Of a stretch of DNA of 64,000 nt, positions 1 through 6,894 are shown in pieces. The stretch's first letter is position 1; each line of letters starts with the position of its first letter. Made by a program: the position numbers and the translations under genes. The notes beneath the pieces are model-generated. The model was not told the origin of the DNA, made no database searches, and saw only the letters and a list, made by a program, of their open reading frames with translations. Origin of the DNA: Pseudonocardia acidicola (GTDB lineage: Bacteria; Actinomycetota; Actinomycetes; Mycobacteriales; Pseudonocardiaceae); assembly GCF_012911935.1 (NCBI RefSeq), contig NZ_JAAXLA010000016.1:42868-106867 (forward strand), written 5' to 3'.

Positions 1-26
1 CAGTCGATTGCTGAACTCTTTCTACA

Positions 27-46
27 CCGGCCCTATTCGGGGCCGG
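27..46 (+). other. Small hairpin upstream of the first Gly-rich peptide gene
   Basis: A 7-bp perfect stem (arms 27-33 and 40-46, 6-nt loop) lies just before the ribosome binding site of the first peptide gene. It could be the end of an upstream terminator or a 5' UTR structure. The window starts only 26 bases earlier, so the promoter cannot be judged. Confidence 0.35.
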
Positions 47-67
47 GCGTCTGAGGAGGGGAACGGA

Positions 68-307
68 ATGTCGCATGCTCTGAGCTTCGCCGAGCTCGAC
101 GACCAGCACGTCGAGCTGCTGCCGGCGCGCACGGTCATGACCGGCGTCACCGGCACAGGTACCGGCGGCGCCGGTGGAGCGGGTGGAGCCGGTGGTATCG
201 GCGTCAACGCGCTGAACATCGACCTGCTCGGCAACCAGACCAACAGCGCGGGCAACGGTGGCAACGGCGGCGCCGGCGGCACCGGGATCGGCAACCTTTT
301 CGGCTGA
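68..307 (+). CDS. Gly-rich small peptide precursor A (RiPP-like or secreted peptide)
   Basis: Codes for 79 residues, starting at ATG 68 behind a strong GAGGAGG Shine-Dalgarno at 52-58. The first ~23 residues are charged and leader-like, with the core SFAELDDQHVELLPARTVM. The rest is almost only Gly, Ala, Asn, Thr and Ser around a short hydrophobic island (VNALNIDLLG). There is no Cys and no classical signal peptide. The leader is nearly identical to that of the next gene, while the tail varies, as in precursor families. The following genes encode a PqqD-like/M50 membrane protease and a lipoprotein. Leader/core behaviour and processing are inference; I do not recognise a named family. Confidence 0.75.
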   Translation: MSHALSFAELDDQHVELLPARTVMTGVTGTGTGGAGGAGGAGGIGVNALNIDLLGNQTNSAGNGGNGGAGGTGIGNLFG

Positions 308-338
308 GTACCCCGCACTGACGGGAGGGAGACCTGAC

Positions 339-581
339 ATGTCCAATTCTCTGAGCTTCGCCGAGCTCGACGACCAGCACGTCGAGCTGCTGCCGGCGCG
401 CACGGTCATGACCGACATCACCGGCACCGGTACCGGTGGCGCCGGTGGCGCCGGCGGTCACGGCGGCATCGGTGTGAACCTGCTGAACATCGACCTGCTC
501 GGCAACCAGACCAACAGCGCGGGCAACGGCGGCAACGGCGGCACCGGCGGCGACGCGGCCGGCAACGTCTTCAAGTCCTGA
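339..581 (+). CDS. Gly-rich small peptide precursor B, tandem paralogue of A
   Basis: Codes for 80 residues from ATG 339, behind GGGAGGGA at 323-330. It is a 271-bp-offset duplicate of precursor A. Bases 349-414 equal 78-143, and 482-529 equal 211-258. The leader (residues 4-25) is the same as in A. The Gly-rich part differs by a few substitutions (for example a His in the first Gly run), and the C-terminus ends DAAGNVFKS rather than GIGNLFG. The only tract free to vary is the extreme C-terminus, which suggests that is where product specificity lies. A strong hairpin follows at 622-656. Function unknown. Confidence 0.75.
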   Translation: MSNSLSFAELDDQHVELLPARTVMTDITGTGTGGAGGAGGHGGIGVNLLNIDLLGNQTNSAGNGGNGGTGGDAAGNVFKS

Positions 582-621
582 CACCGGGCCGCTGCTGATC
601 GTTCGGCGGCACCACCGAACA

Positions 622-656
622 GGGGAGGGGCGGCCGGTCACCGGTCGCCCCTCCCC
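622..656 (+). terminator. Strong hairpin between peptide precursors and protease gene
   Basis: Perfect 11-bp inverted repeat (arms 622-632 and 646-656, 13-nt loop) with no U-tract. A smaller 6-bp hairpin (601-606/615-620) sits directly upstream. It probably acts as a partial terminator or 3' stabiliser, so that the precursors are made in excess over the downstream protease and lipoprotein. Confidence 0.6.
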
Positions 657-720
657 GTCCGGCAGGCGGTCGTCGTCGGCCGATCCGCAGCCAGAGGCCT
701 ACCCGGAGGGAGTCGTCGTC

Positions 721-2100
721 ATCGAACGCGGACTACTCGACGCCACATCGGTCCCGAGCACGGGCACCGGTGCGACGCCCCGGCTCGCCGACGGAATCGA
801 GCTCATCGGTCCCTATCAGGGCTCGGGCTTCCAGGAGCCGAAGTACATCATCAGCCGGGCCGACGGTCAGGTCGTCCAGCTTCCGCGGCTGTTGTACCTG
901 GTCGCGGAGCAGCTGGACGGGCAGCGCGATCTCGAGCAGCTGGCCGCGGCGCTGACCGTCGAATTCGGGCGGGCCATCACCGCCGAGCAGGTCTCGTTCC
1001 TGGTCGAGAACAAGCTCCGTCCGGCGGGGATCGCCGCCGTCGCGGGCGTCGTTCCCGGCGGCGCCGGCTCCGCGGTGGCCGCCCCGCGCCGGCCCGACGC
1101 CCTGCTGGCGCTGCGATACCGCCTGCCGGTGGTGCCGGCCCGGGTCAGTTGGGTCATCGCAGCTGTCTTCCGGCCGTTCTACTGGCCACCGGTCCTGGTC
1201 CTGGCGCTGACGGCGTTCGTCGGCCTCGACGTGGCCGTCGTCGTACGAGGCGGCGTCGCGCAGATCCTGCCCAGCGCACAGGCGCTCGTCGCGCAGCCGG
1301 CATTGACGCTGCTCGTGTTCGGTCTGGTGCTCGCGTCCGGCATGTTCCACGAATGCGGCCACGTCACGGCCTGCCGCTACGGCGGCGCCCGCCCCGGGGT
1401 GATGGGGCTGGGCATCTACCTGGTGTGGCCGGCGATGTACAGCACCGTCACCGATGCCTACCGGCTCAGTCGCGGCGGGCGCCTGCGCACCGACCTGGGC
1501 GGCATCTACTTCAACGTCGTGTCCATCGCCGGGATGAGCCTGGCCTACCTGTGCACCGGGGCGCCGTGGCTGCTGGTCGCGATCGTCGTGCTGCACGTGG
1601 AGACCGCCTGGCAGTTCCTGCCGTCGATCCGGCTGGACGGCTACTACATCCTCGCCGACGTGATCGGCGTGCCCGACCTGTTCAGCTACCTCAGGCCGGT
1701 GCTGCGGAGCCTGGTACCGGGCCGGGCCGCCCATCCGCGGGTCGCCGAGCTCAAGCCCTGGACCCGCCGGGTGATCAGCCTCTGGGTCGCAGGCGTCATC
1801 CCCGTCCTGCTGTTCTTCCTGGTCAACTTCTTGATCCTCGCGCCACGGATCCTGCCGGTGGTGGCGCACTCGTTGCTGGCGCTGCTGGACGCGATCGCGG
1901 CGGCGGTGGCCACGGGCCAGCCCGCACGAGCCGCGTTGGGCATGGTCCAGGTGGTGTTGCTGCTGCTGCCCTGGGCGGGGATCGCCATGGTCGCCGTGGG
2001 CTGGAGCCGCACGTTCGGCCGCCTCGCCCTCGCTCGCAGGCGCAAGGCGCGAACCGCCGGCGGCGCCGAGGCGCCTGCCGAGCACCGCGCATCGAGCTGA
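721..2100 (+). CDS. Membrane M50 zinc metalloprotease with PqqD-like N-terminal domain
   Basis: About 459 residues if read from 721. Residues ~25-100 look like the PqqD/winged-helix segment that precedes many peptide-processing M50 proteases (YIISRADGQVVQLPRLLYLV, then an acidic helix). The membrane part carries the zinc motif HECGH (~210-214) and the second motif LDGYY (~305-309), with several hydrophobic helices. M50 enzymes of this type cut or export small peptides, so the twin Gly-rich peptides are its likely substrates. There is no in-frame ATG, GTG or TTG before TTG 892, yet the conserved domain extends upstream. A GGAGGG at 705-710 points to initiation at GTC 718 or ATC 721, or to a mutated start. 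Starting at 892 would delete half the PqqD-like region. Confidence 0.75.
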   Translation: MERGLLDATSVPSTGTGATPRLADGIELIGPYQGSGFQEPKYIISRADGQVVQLPRLLYLVAEQLDGQRDLEQLAAALTVEFGRAITAEQVSFLVENKLRPAGIAAVAGVVPGGAGSAVAAPRRPDALLALRYRLPVVPARVSWVIAAVFRPFYWPPVLVLALTAFVGLDVAVVVRGGVAQILPSAQALVAQPALTLLVFGLVLASGMFHECGHVTACRYGGARPGVMGLGIYLVWPAMYSTVTDAYRLSRGGRLRTDLGGIYFNVVSIAGMSLAYLCTGAPWLLVAIVVLHVETAWQFLPSIRLDGYYILADVIGVPDLFSYLRPVLRSLVPGRAAHPRVAELKPWTRRVISLWVAGVIPVLLFFLVNFLILAPRILPVVAHSLLALLDAIAAAVATGQPARAALGMVQVVLLLLPWAGIAMVAVGWSRTFGRLALARRRKARTAGGAEAPAEHRASS

Positions 2101-2139
2101 CCTCGCCGGCCAGGCTGGACCACCGAGGAGGAGCCCACC

Positions 2140-2982
2140 ATGAGTCTCGCGCATCGCCCGGTCGGCTCGGCGCTGCGCGGCGGCGTGACCGTCGCCGTCG
2201 TTCTGCTGCTCCTCGCCGGGTGTCAGCAGAGCTGGACCGGGGGCAACGGCGGTGCAGGCGGGAACGGCGCCGACGGCACGGGCGGCGCGCCGGGTGCCCC
2301 CGGCAGCCCGGGAACCGACGCCGGGCCGGCCGATCCGCCGACCGGCTCCGGCCACCCCGTGGCCGTGCACGTGCCGGTCCCCGGGGTCACCACCCTGGTG
2401 GTGGAGGCCGGCTTCACGGTGCACGTCCACATCGGCGAGCCCGAGCAGGCGATCGTCCGGATGGACGACAACGTGACCGGCATGGTCGAGGCCCGGGTGG
2501 ACGGTGCCCGGCTCCGCCTGGGGCTGCGCCCGGGGGCGGCGGTCCGTGAAGCCACGCTGTCCGCCGAGGTGACCGTGCGGCACCTCGACCAGGTCACGGC
2601 CGGCGGCGCGAGCCAGGTACGGTTCGACTCCGACCTGATCGGTGACAACCTGCTGCTCACCGCGGCCGGGAAGAGCGAGATCGGCGGGCCGATCCGGATG
2701 ACCCGAACCCAGGCGGGTGTGTCGGGAGCCAGCAGGCTCGCACTCTCCGGGCAGGTCGGGCGCCTGCAGGTGGCCGCCTCCGGAGCCAGCGAACTCACAC
2801 TCTCCGCCCTGGCGGTCACCGACCTCGACGCCACGCTGTCCGGGGCCAGCCACGCCGACACCGCCGTGAGCGGCACGTTGGCCGGCGAGGTCAGCGGCGC
2901 CTCCTCGCTGCGCTACCGGGGCAGTCCACGCACCGTGCGCCGGCAGGTGACCGGTGCCTCGTCGATCGACCAGGTCAGGTAG
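2140..2982 (+). CDS. Lipoprotein with Gly/Asn-rich linker and GIN-like (DUF2807) domain
   Basis: 280 residues, with a GAGGAGG ribosome binding site just upstream. Residues 1-28 form a lipoprotein signal ending in lipobox LLAGC. Immediately after follows a Gly/Asn/Ala-rich segment (GGNGGAGGNGADGTGG, ~36-51) that resembles the tails of the two small peptides at 68-581. Residues ~75-280 show repeated SGAS/TGAS turns separated by short beta strands, typical of the putative auto-transporter adhesin head GIN domain (DUF2807), a right-handed beta helix. It likely sits on the outer face of the membrane. Being last in the cassette, it may be a receptor, immunity or anchoring partner for the peptides; that role is inference. 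Confidence 0.75.
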   Translation: MSLAHRPVGSALRGGVTVAVVLLLLAGCQQSWTGGNGGAGGNGADGTGGAPGAPGSPGTDAGPADPPTGSGHPVAVHVPVPGVTTLVVEAGFTVHVHIGEPEQAIVRMDDNVTGMVEARVDGARLRLGLRPGAAVREATLSAEVTVRHLDQVTAGGASQVRFDSDLIGDNLLLTAAGKSEIGGPIRMTRTQAGVSGASRLALSGQVGRLQVAASGASELTLSALAVTDLDATLSGASHADTAVSGTLAGEVSGASSLRYRGSPRTVRRQVTGASSIDQVR

Positions 2983-3013
2983 CGCGAGGCGTCCTCGCCC
3001 AGCACGTGACCGG

Positions 3014-3865
3014 TCAACGGCCCGTGGCGTGGTTCCCGGAGCCGGGCGGGGACGGCGGGGGTGCCGGGAACGGTGTGAAGGCGTACGGCGAACAGGTCAT
3101 GTCGTAGTCGCGGACGTCGTCGTACCACTGGGCGAGAAGGACCTGACCGCCGGAGAAGCTCGGCTGGGTGCAGCGGTCGCGGGCCTCGGTGGGGTAGTCC
3201 AGCCGCCCGGCCGTGGCCCAGACCGGCACGCCGGGAACCAGCCACGACCCGGTGATGTCCCGCCAGCCGGCGAGGTAGGAATAGAGCCCGTACGCGACGC
3301 CGGCGTCGCGGAGACCGCGCATCAGGCCCTCGATGACGGCGCGATTGTCCTGCTGCTGTTGCGGAGTGCTCGTGGGCCACGGCTGAGCGGGCCGCGGCTC
3401 CACATCGATCCACACCACGGGAGTCGCGAACCGGACGCGACCGAGCGAGGTCAGGGCGAACCGGGCCTGCGCGTAGCCGACGTTGCTCAGCCGCGCGGCC
3501 CGGTTCGTCGTGGCCCAGGGGCCCGAGGCGCCGTATCTGCCGAGCTGAGCCGGGGTGGGGAACGCCGGAATCGTGTACGCCTGGGCGGACTTGTCGTGAG
3601 TCCTGGCCCAGTCGACCTGGGCGGCGAGGCAGGGGTTCTCCGTGAAGGGCAGACCCTTGGTGAGCCCGATGACCACGAACTGTGTCGTCGGCGGTGGCAT
3701 CGGCAGATCGTGCCCGCCGATCGTCGCCGGGCACTGCGGCCACGACACGTCATGGCCGTAGAGTGTCGGAGCCGGTGCGGCCTGGGCCGGCGCAGTGCCG
3801 GCGATGAACGCCATCAGGAGCGCGGAGAACAACGCCATCGCCGGTGTACGGGGGCAACGGGCCAC
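3014..3865 (-). CDS. Secreted glycoside-hydrolase-like protein (GH25/DUF1906-type barrel)
   Basis: 283 residues from GTG 3865 (alternatives TTG 3886, ATG 3838). The GTG gives a classical signal peptide with Arg-rich n-region, hydrophobic core and an AQA-type cleavage site near residue 29. The mature part opens with YGHDVSWPQCP and later has VVWIDVEPR, the acidic strand ends expected of a lysozyme-like or DUF1906 TIM barrel. The C-terminus is a Pro-rich tail. It is probably a secreted cell-wall or glycan hydrolase. It converges on the lipoprotein gene with a 31-bp gap. No close function can be read from the neighbours. Confidence 0.7.
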   Translation of the reverse strand: MARCPRTPAMALFSALLMAFIAGTAPAQAAPAPTLYGHDVSWPQCPATIGGHDLPMPPPTTQFVVIGLTKGLPFTENPCLAAQVDWARTHDKSAQAYTIPAFPTPAQLGRYGASGPWATTNRAARLSNVGYAQARFALTSLGRVRFATPVVWIDVEPRPAQPWPTSTPQQQQDNRAVIEGLMRGLRDAGVAYGLYSYLAGWRDITGSWLVPGVPVWATAGRLDYPTEARDRCTQPSFSGGQVLLAQWYDDVRDYDMTCSPYAFTPFPAPPPSPPGSGNHATGR

Positions 3866-4054
3866 CCTGCGCTGCGCCCCGCTCAACGGAGGTGCCGGGC
3901 CTGGTCGCCGCTGCGCGGCGTGCGGCCACGGCGGAGTGTTCGTCGGCCACGTCGCGAGAAGCCAGCCACACCGCGATCATCGCAGCCGTCTCGGCCGGCC
4001 GTGCCCGGTAGCGTCGAGTCATCCGGAACGATGCGCGTTCGGGAGGGCGACGCC

Positions 4055-4552
4055 GTGAACGATCCCTCGTCCCGCTACGAATCGGCGGTGGAGAAGCAGA
4101 TCCGGATGGCCGAGGAGCGCGGCGACTTCGACAACCTGCCCGGCCACGGTAAGCCGCTCCCCGGCCTGGACGGCCCGCCCGATGACCTGTGGTGGGTGAA
4201 GGAGTTCCTCCGCCGGGAAGGGCTGTCGACCGAGGCGCTGCTGCCCACATCGCTGCAGCTGCGCAAGGAGATCCAGAGGTTGCCCGAGACGGTCCGCGGC
4301 CTGCCCTCGGAGCGGGCGGTGCGCGATGTCGTGGCCGAGCTCAACCTGCGCATCGTGGACTGGCTGCGTGCGCCGTCGGGTCCACAGGTGCCGATCGGTC
4401 CGGTGAAGGCGGACGCCGTGGTGCAGCAGTGGCGCGCCGACCGGCCCGCGGCGCCGGAGCGGCCGGCCCCGATCGATCAGGGACCGACGGATGCGGCACC
4501 GGCGCAGCGGCGCCGATGGTGGCGTCGTGTCGGGCGCCGGCGCCGGCGCTGA
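4055..4552 (+). CDS. DUF1992 (DnaJ-homologue subfamily C28-like) protein
   Basis: 165 residues. GTG 4055 is preferred over ATG 4031 because GGGAGGG (4041-4047) is correctly spaced. The N-terminal half carries the DUF1992 hallmark: ESAVEKQIRMAEERGDFDNL, then PGHGKPL, the phrase DDLWWVKEFLRREGLS, and a helical KEIQRLPE segment. The C-terminal tail is Pro/Ala- then Arg-rich. The cellular role of DUF1992 is unknown. A very strong hairpin follows at 4619-4659. Confidence 0.8.
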   Translation: MNDPSSRYESAVEKQIRMAEERGDFDNLPGHGKPLPGLDGPPDDLWWVKEFLRREGLSTEALLPTSLQLRKEIQRLPETVRGLPSERAVRDVVAELNLRIVDWLRAPSGPQVPIGPVKADAVVQQWRADRPAAPERPAPIDQGPTDAAPAQRRRWWRRVGRRRRR

Positions 4553-5227
4553 CGTCTCCCGCCGGCACACCGCACGCGTCCTCTCGCCTCACCGGGCCGG
4601 TTTCGCGCGTCGCGGGCGGGTGGAGCGCCCCGACGCAGGAGTGCGCGGGGCGCTCCACCGTGGCCCCGGCTGGGGCGGCGCCTGGAGGGTGCGCCGCCCG
4701 GGTTGGGAGCGCCGGAGGCAACCCGAACGTAAGGAACGTCGGCTCATCCGAGCTACCGCGCTACCGCGGAAGCGATGAACGGTCCCGTCCTGACGGCCGA
4801 TGGTTGCGCTGCGTAGCAGCCCGGTGTGTCAGGTGGTCCGCGCCGGCGAGCGGAGGCCCGAGGGTCGAGGGGGGCGCACGCGCGACCGGCCGTGAGTGAG
4901 ACCGACCCGGCGGCCATGCCACTCGCCGAGCAGTCGTCGTCACTCACCGCAGTCCCGACGGGAGGTAAGCAACCCGTAATCGCACCGATATCGAGCGATC
5001 ACCGTCGGTGGAGAGCCGGTCGTCGCAGAGTGTGCGTGAAGCCTCGTCCCGGCGATCACGGAGTGATTACCGTGCTGCCCGCTGGTCGGCGCCCGCCGGC
5101 CGGTGCGCCTGGTCGGCCGTCGCCCCTGCCCGCCGACACTCCCCCGGGCGCCCGTCAGCACACGGGGCAGGGGCGGAGCAGCGCGGCCCTCACATCGCCC
5201 TGCTCCGCGGACGCCGAGGTACAGCGC
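4553..5227. other. 675-bp non-coding stretch between DUF1992 and NlpC/P60 genes
   Basis: Apart from the terminator at 4619-4659, I see no convincing gene. The long 5' region of an NlpC/P60 gene is a usual place for a c-di-AMP (ydaO) riboswitch in actinobacteria, but the core motifs of that switch are not found here. Several short GC hairpins occur around 5090-5215, just before the NlpC/P60 start. Confidence 0.5.
4619..4659 (+). terminator. Strong GC hairpin terminator after DUF1992 gene
   Basis: Perfect 14-bp stem (arms 4619-4632 and 4646-4659, 13-nt loop), 66 bp after the DUF1992 stop. It lacks a U-tract, as is common in actinobacterial terminators. Confidence 0.75.
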
Positions 5228-6163
5228 ATGACTGCAGACGGTGCGAAGCACCGCGCCCCCGCACAGCGGGAGAGCGGTGGTGAGGTCCGGCTTGCCACTG
5301 AGCTGATCGAGCGGTTCGCCGGCGCGCCGGCAGCCGGCGGTCCCCATCGGCACGCGGCGGCGGCCGGCGCATCGGGCGCCTCGGACGACGAGCCCGCCGC
5401 TCACGCCGGCGAGGACACCCCATCCGCGTCCCGGCCGTCGTCGGTGGCGCCGCACCAGTCCGTGCTCGCCGTCGTCGCCGCGTCGGTCGTGGGTGCGACC
5501 GCGGCGGTGACCAGCGCGGCCGGTGCGCCCACGGCGGCCGCGCCGCACCCGGCCCCGAGCGACACCCAGTACATGCGGCTGGCCGCCGCGACGACCAGCA
5601 CCGTGGGCGACGCGCCACGCCCGCTCCCCGCCACGGCCGCGGTCGCCGAGACCGTCGTGGCGACGGTGCCGGAGCTGGAGCATCGCGTCGACGCCGCGCG
5701 GATCGCTGCCCAGGCCCTGATCTCCGAGCAGGAGCATGCCGCGGCCGCACGCAAGGCCCAGGCCCTCGCCGCCGCGGCGCACGCGCCCGGCGGCGACGCA
5801 GCCGGGCTCAGTGGCCTCGGTGTCGGCGCGGCCGCGCTCAAGGCGGCCCTGACCAGGCTCGGGATGCCCTACGAGTGGGGCGCCGCGGGCCCCAGTGCCT
5901 TCGACTGTTCCGGACTGGTCCTCTGGGCGTTCAAGCAGGTCGGCATCAGCCTGCCGCACTCGGCCGCTGCGCAGTCGACGATGGGTACGGCGGTGCCCCC
6001 CGGCCAACTTCAGCCCGGCGACCTCGTGTTCTTCTACTCGCCGGTCAGTCACGTCGGCATCTACCTCGGCGACGGCAAGGTCCTCGACGCGACCGAGTCC
6101 GGGCAGCCGGTGATGATCTCGAAGATGGCCGACCTGCCGTTCCACAACGCCCGCCGGCTGTGA
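5228..6163 (+). CDS. NlpC/P60 family peptidoglycan endopeptidase
   Basis: 311 residues from ATG 5228; the reading frame stays open further upstream but looks non-coding there. Residues ~1-75 are low-complexity and His/Ala-rich. A hydrophobic Ala/Val segment at ~79-100 is a late signal sequence or membrane anchor. An Ala-rich coiled region (~140-185) precedes the C-terminal NlpC/P60 domain (~195-311). The catalytic Cys227 is in FDCSGLVLWAF and His275 in SHVGIYLGDG. This is the RipA-like layout of enzymes that cut the D-Glu/mDAP bond in stem peptides during cell separation. It stands alone as a transcription unit. Confidence 0.85.
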   Translation: MTADGAKHRAPAQRESGGEVRLATELIERFAGAPAAGGPHRHAAAAGASGASDDEPAAHAGEDTPSASRPSSVAPHQSVLAVVAASVVGATAAVTSAAGAPTAAAPHPAPSDTQYMRLAAATTSTVGDAPRPLPATAAVAETVVATVPELEHRVDAARIAAQALISEQEHAAAARKAQALAAAAHAPGGDAAGLSGLGVGAAALKAALTRLGMPYEWGAAGPSAFDCSGLVLWAFKQVGISLPHSAAAQSTMGTAVPPGQLQPGDLVFFYSPVSHVGIYLGDGKVLDATESGQPVMISKMADLPFHNARRL

Positions 6164-6414
6164 CCGGATCGGCTGCGCACCGGCCATGACCGGATCCGCC
6201 ACGGGACGACCGTCCAGCAGCCGGACCACATCCGCTGCTGCCCGGCCTGCAGGTGCCCTGCCGGGGTCGTGCCGGCTCGCCATCTCGGCGGCGCACCACC
6301 CCGGCGGGGAGCCGGGCCGAACGTTGCTGAGTACCCGCAGGTGAACCGGTCACGCCCAGCTGAGCCGAAGGAGGTCCCGGGCCGCCCGGCAACCATGACG
6401 GTTCGACTGACGAA

Positions 6415-6429
6415 CTAATTGGTTAGCAT
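6415..6429 (+). promoter_or_regulatory. MarR operator and -10 box of a leaderless promoter
   Basis: The dyad CTAATTGGTTAG (6415-6426) overlaps a -10 box TAGCAT (6424-6429). A weak -35 TTCGAC lies at 6402-6407 with a 16-bp spacer. The predicted transcription start is close to 6436, the GTG of the MarR gene itself, so the mRNA would be leaderless and autorepressed. Confidence 0.5.
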
Positions 6430-6435
6430 TGCACA

Positions 6436-6894
6436 GTGGCATCACCCAGCAGGATGAATCCGGACGCCGTCCAGGCCGTCCGGGCACTCGCGCGTGCGTC
6501 GCGGGTGCTGGAGCGTGTGTCGGGCGAGCTGAACCTCGCCCACTACCGGGTGCTGGCGGCGATCGGCTCGGGTGACGAGCGTGCGTCCCGCATCGCCGCG
6601 AGACTGGCACTCGGCAGGCCGACGGTCAGCGCCGCGGTGGCCTCGCTGTGCCAGCGCGGGTTGCTGACCCGCGCCCACGACGCGGGCGACCGGCGGGCGG
6701 CGGCCCTGGCCCTCACCCTGGAGGGCGAAGCGCTGCTCGACCGGGTCGAGAGCGAGATGGTCGCCCGGATCGAGGACCTGTGTACCCGAACGCCCGACGG
6801 CGCGCGGGTGCTCGAATCGCTGCGCTGGCTCGGCGCCGCGATCGACGAGAAGCACGCGGAGCGCCGGGCCGCTCGCGAAGGACGTGATCGTTGA
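6436..6894 (+). CDS. MarR-family transcriptional regulator
   Basis: 152 residues from GTG 6436. It has a typical MarR winged helix: helices around residues 30-75 (ARLALGRPTVSAAVASL), then the wing TRAHDAGDRRAAALALT with the usual D-x-R. There is no Shine-Dalgarno upstream, but a palindrome and -10 box abut the start, fitting a leaderless autoregulated transcript. The stop overlaps the start of the ABC exporter gene (TTGA), so the two are translationally coupled. It most likely represses the exporter in response to a small ligand or drug. Confidence 0.85.
   Translation: MASPSRMNPDAVQAVRALARASRVLERVSGELNLAHYRVLAAIGSGDERASRIAARLALGRPTVSAAVASLCQRGLLTRAHDAGDRRAAALALTLEGEALLDRVESEMVARIEDLCTRTPDGARVLESLRWLGAAIDEKHAERRAAREGRDR

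Noticed and set aside
892..2100. TTG 892 as the true start of the M50 protease
   Set aside because: The conserved PqqD-like segment continues upstream in frame with a ribosome binding site at 705-710.
4940..5227. c-di-AMP (ydaO) riboswitch before the NlpC/P60 gene
   Set aside because: The context is right, but I could not find the conserved core strings of the aptamer. A covariance-model search would settle it.
6330..6400. SAM-riboswitch-like string (GAG...GGAGG...CCCGGCAACC)
   Set aside because: The later conserved blocks of the SAM-I aptamer are missing, the downstream gene is a MarR regulator, and a plausible leaderless promoter overlaps the 3' side.
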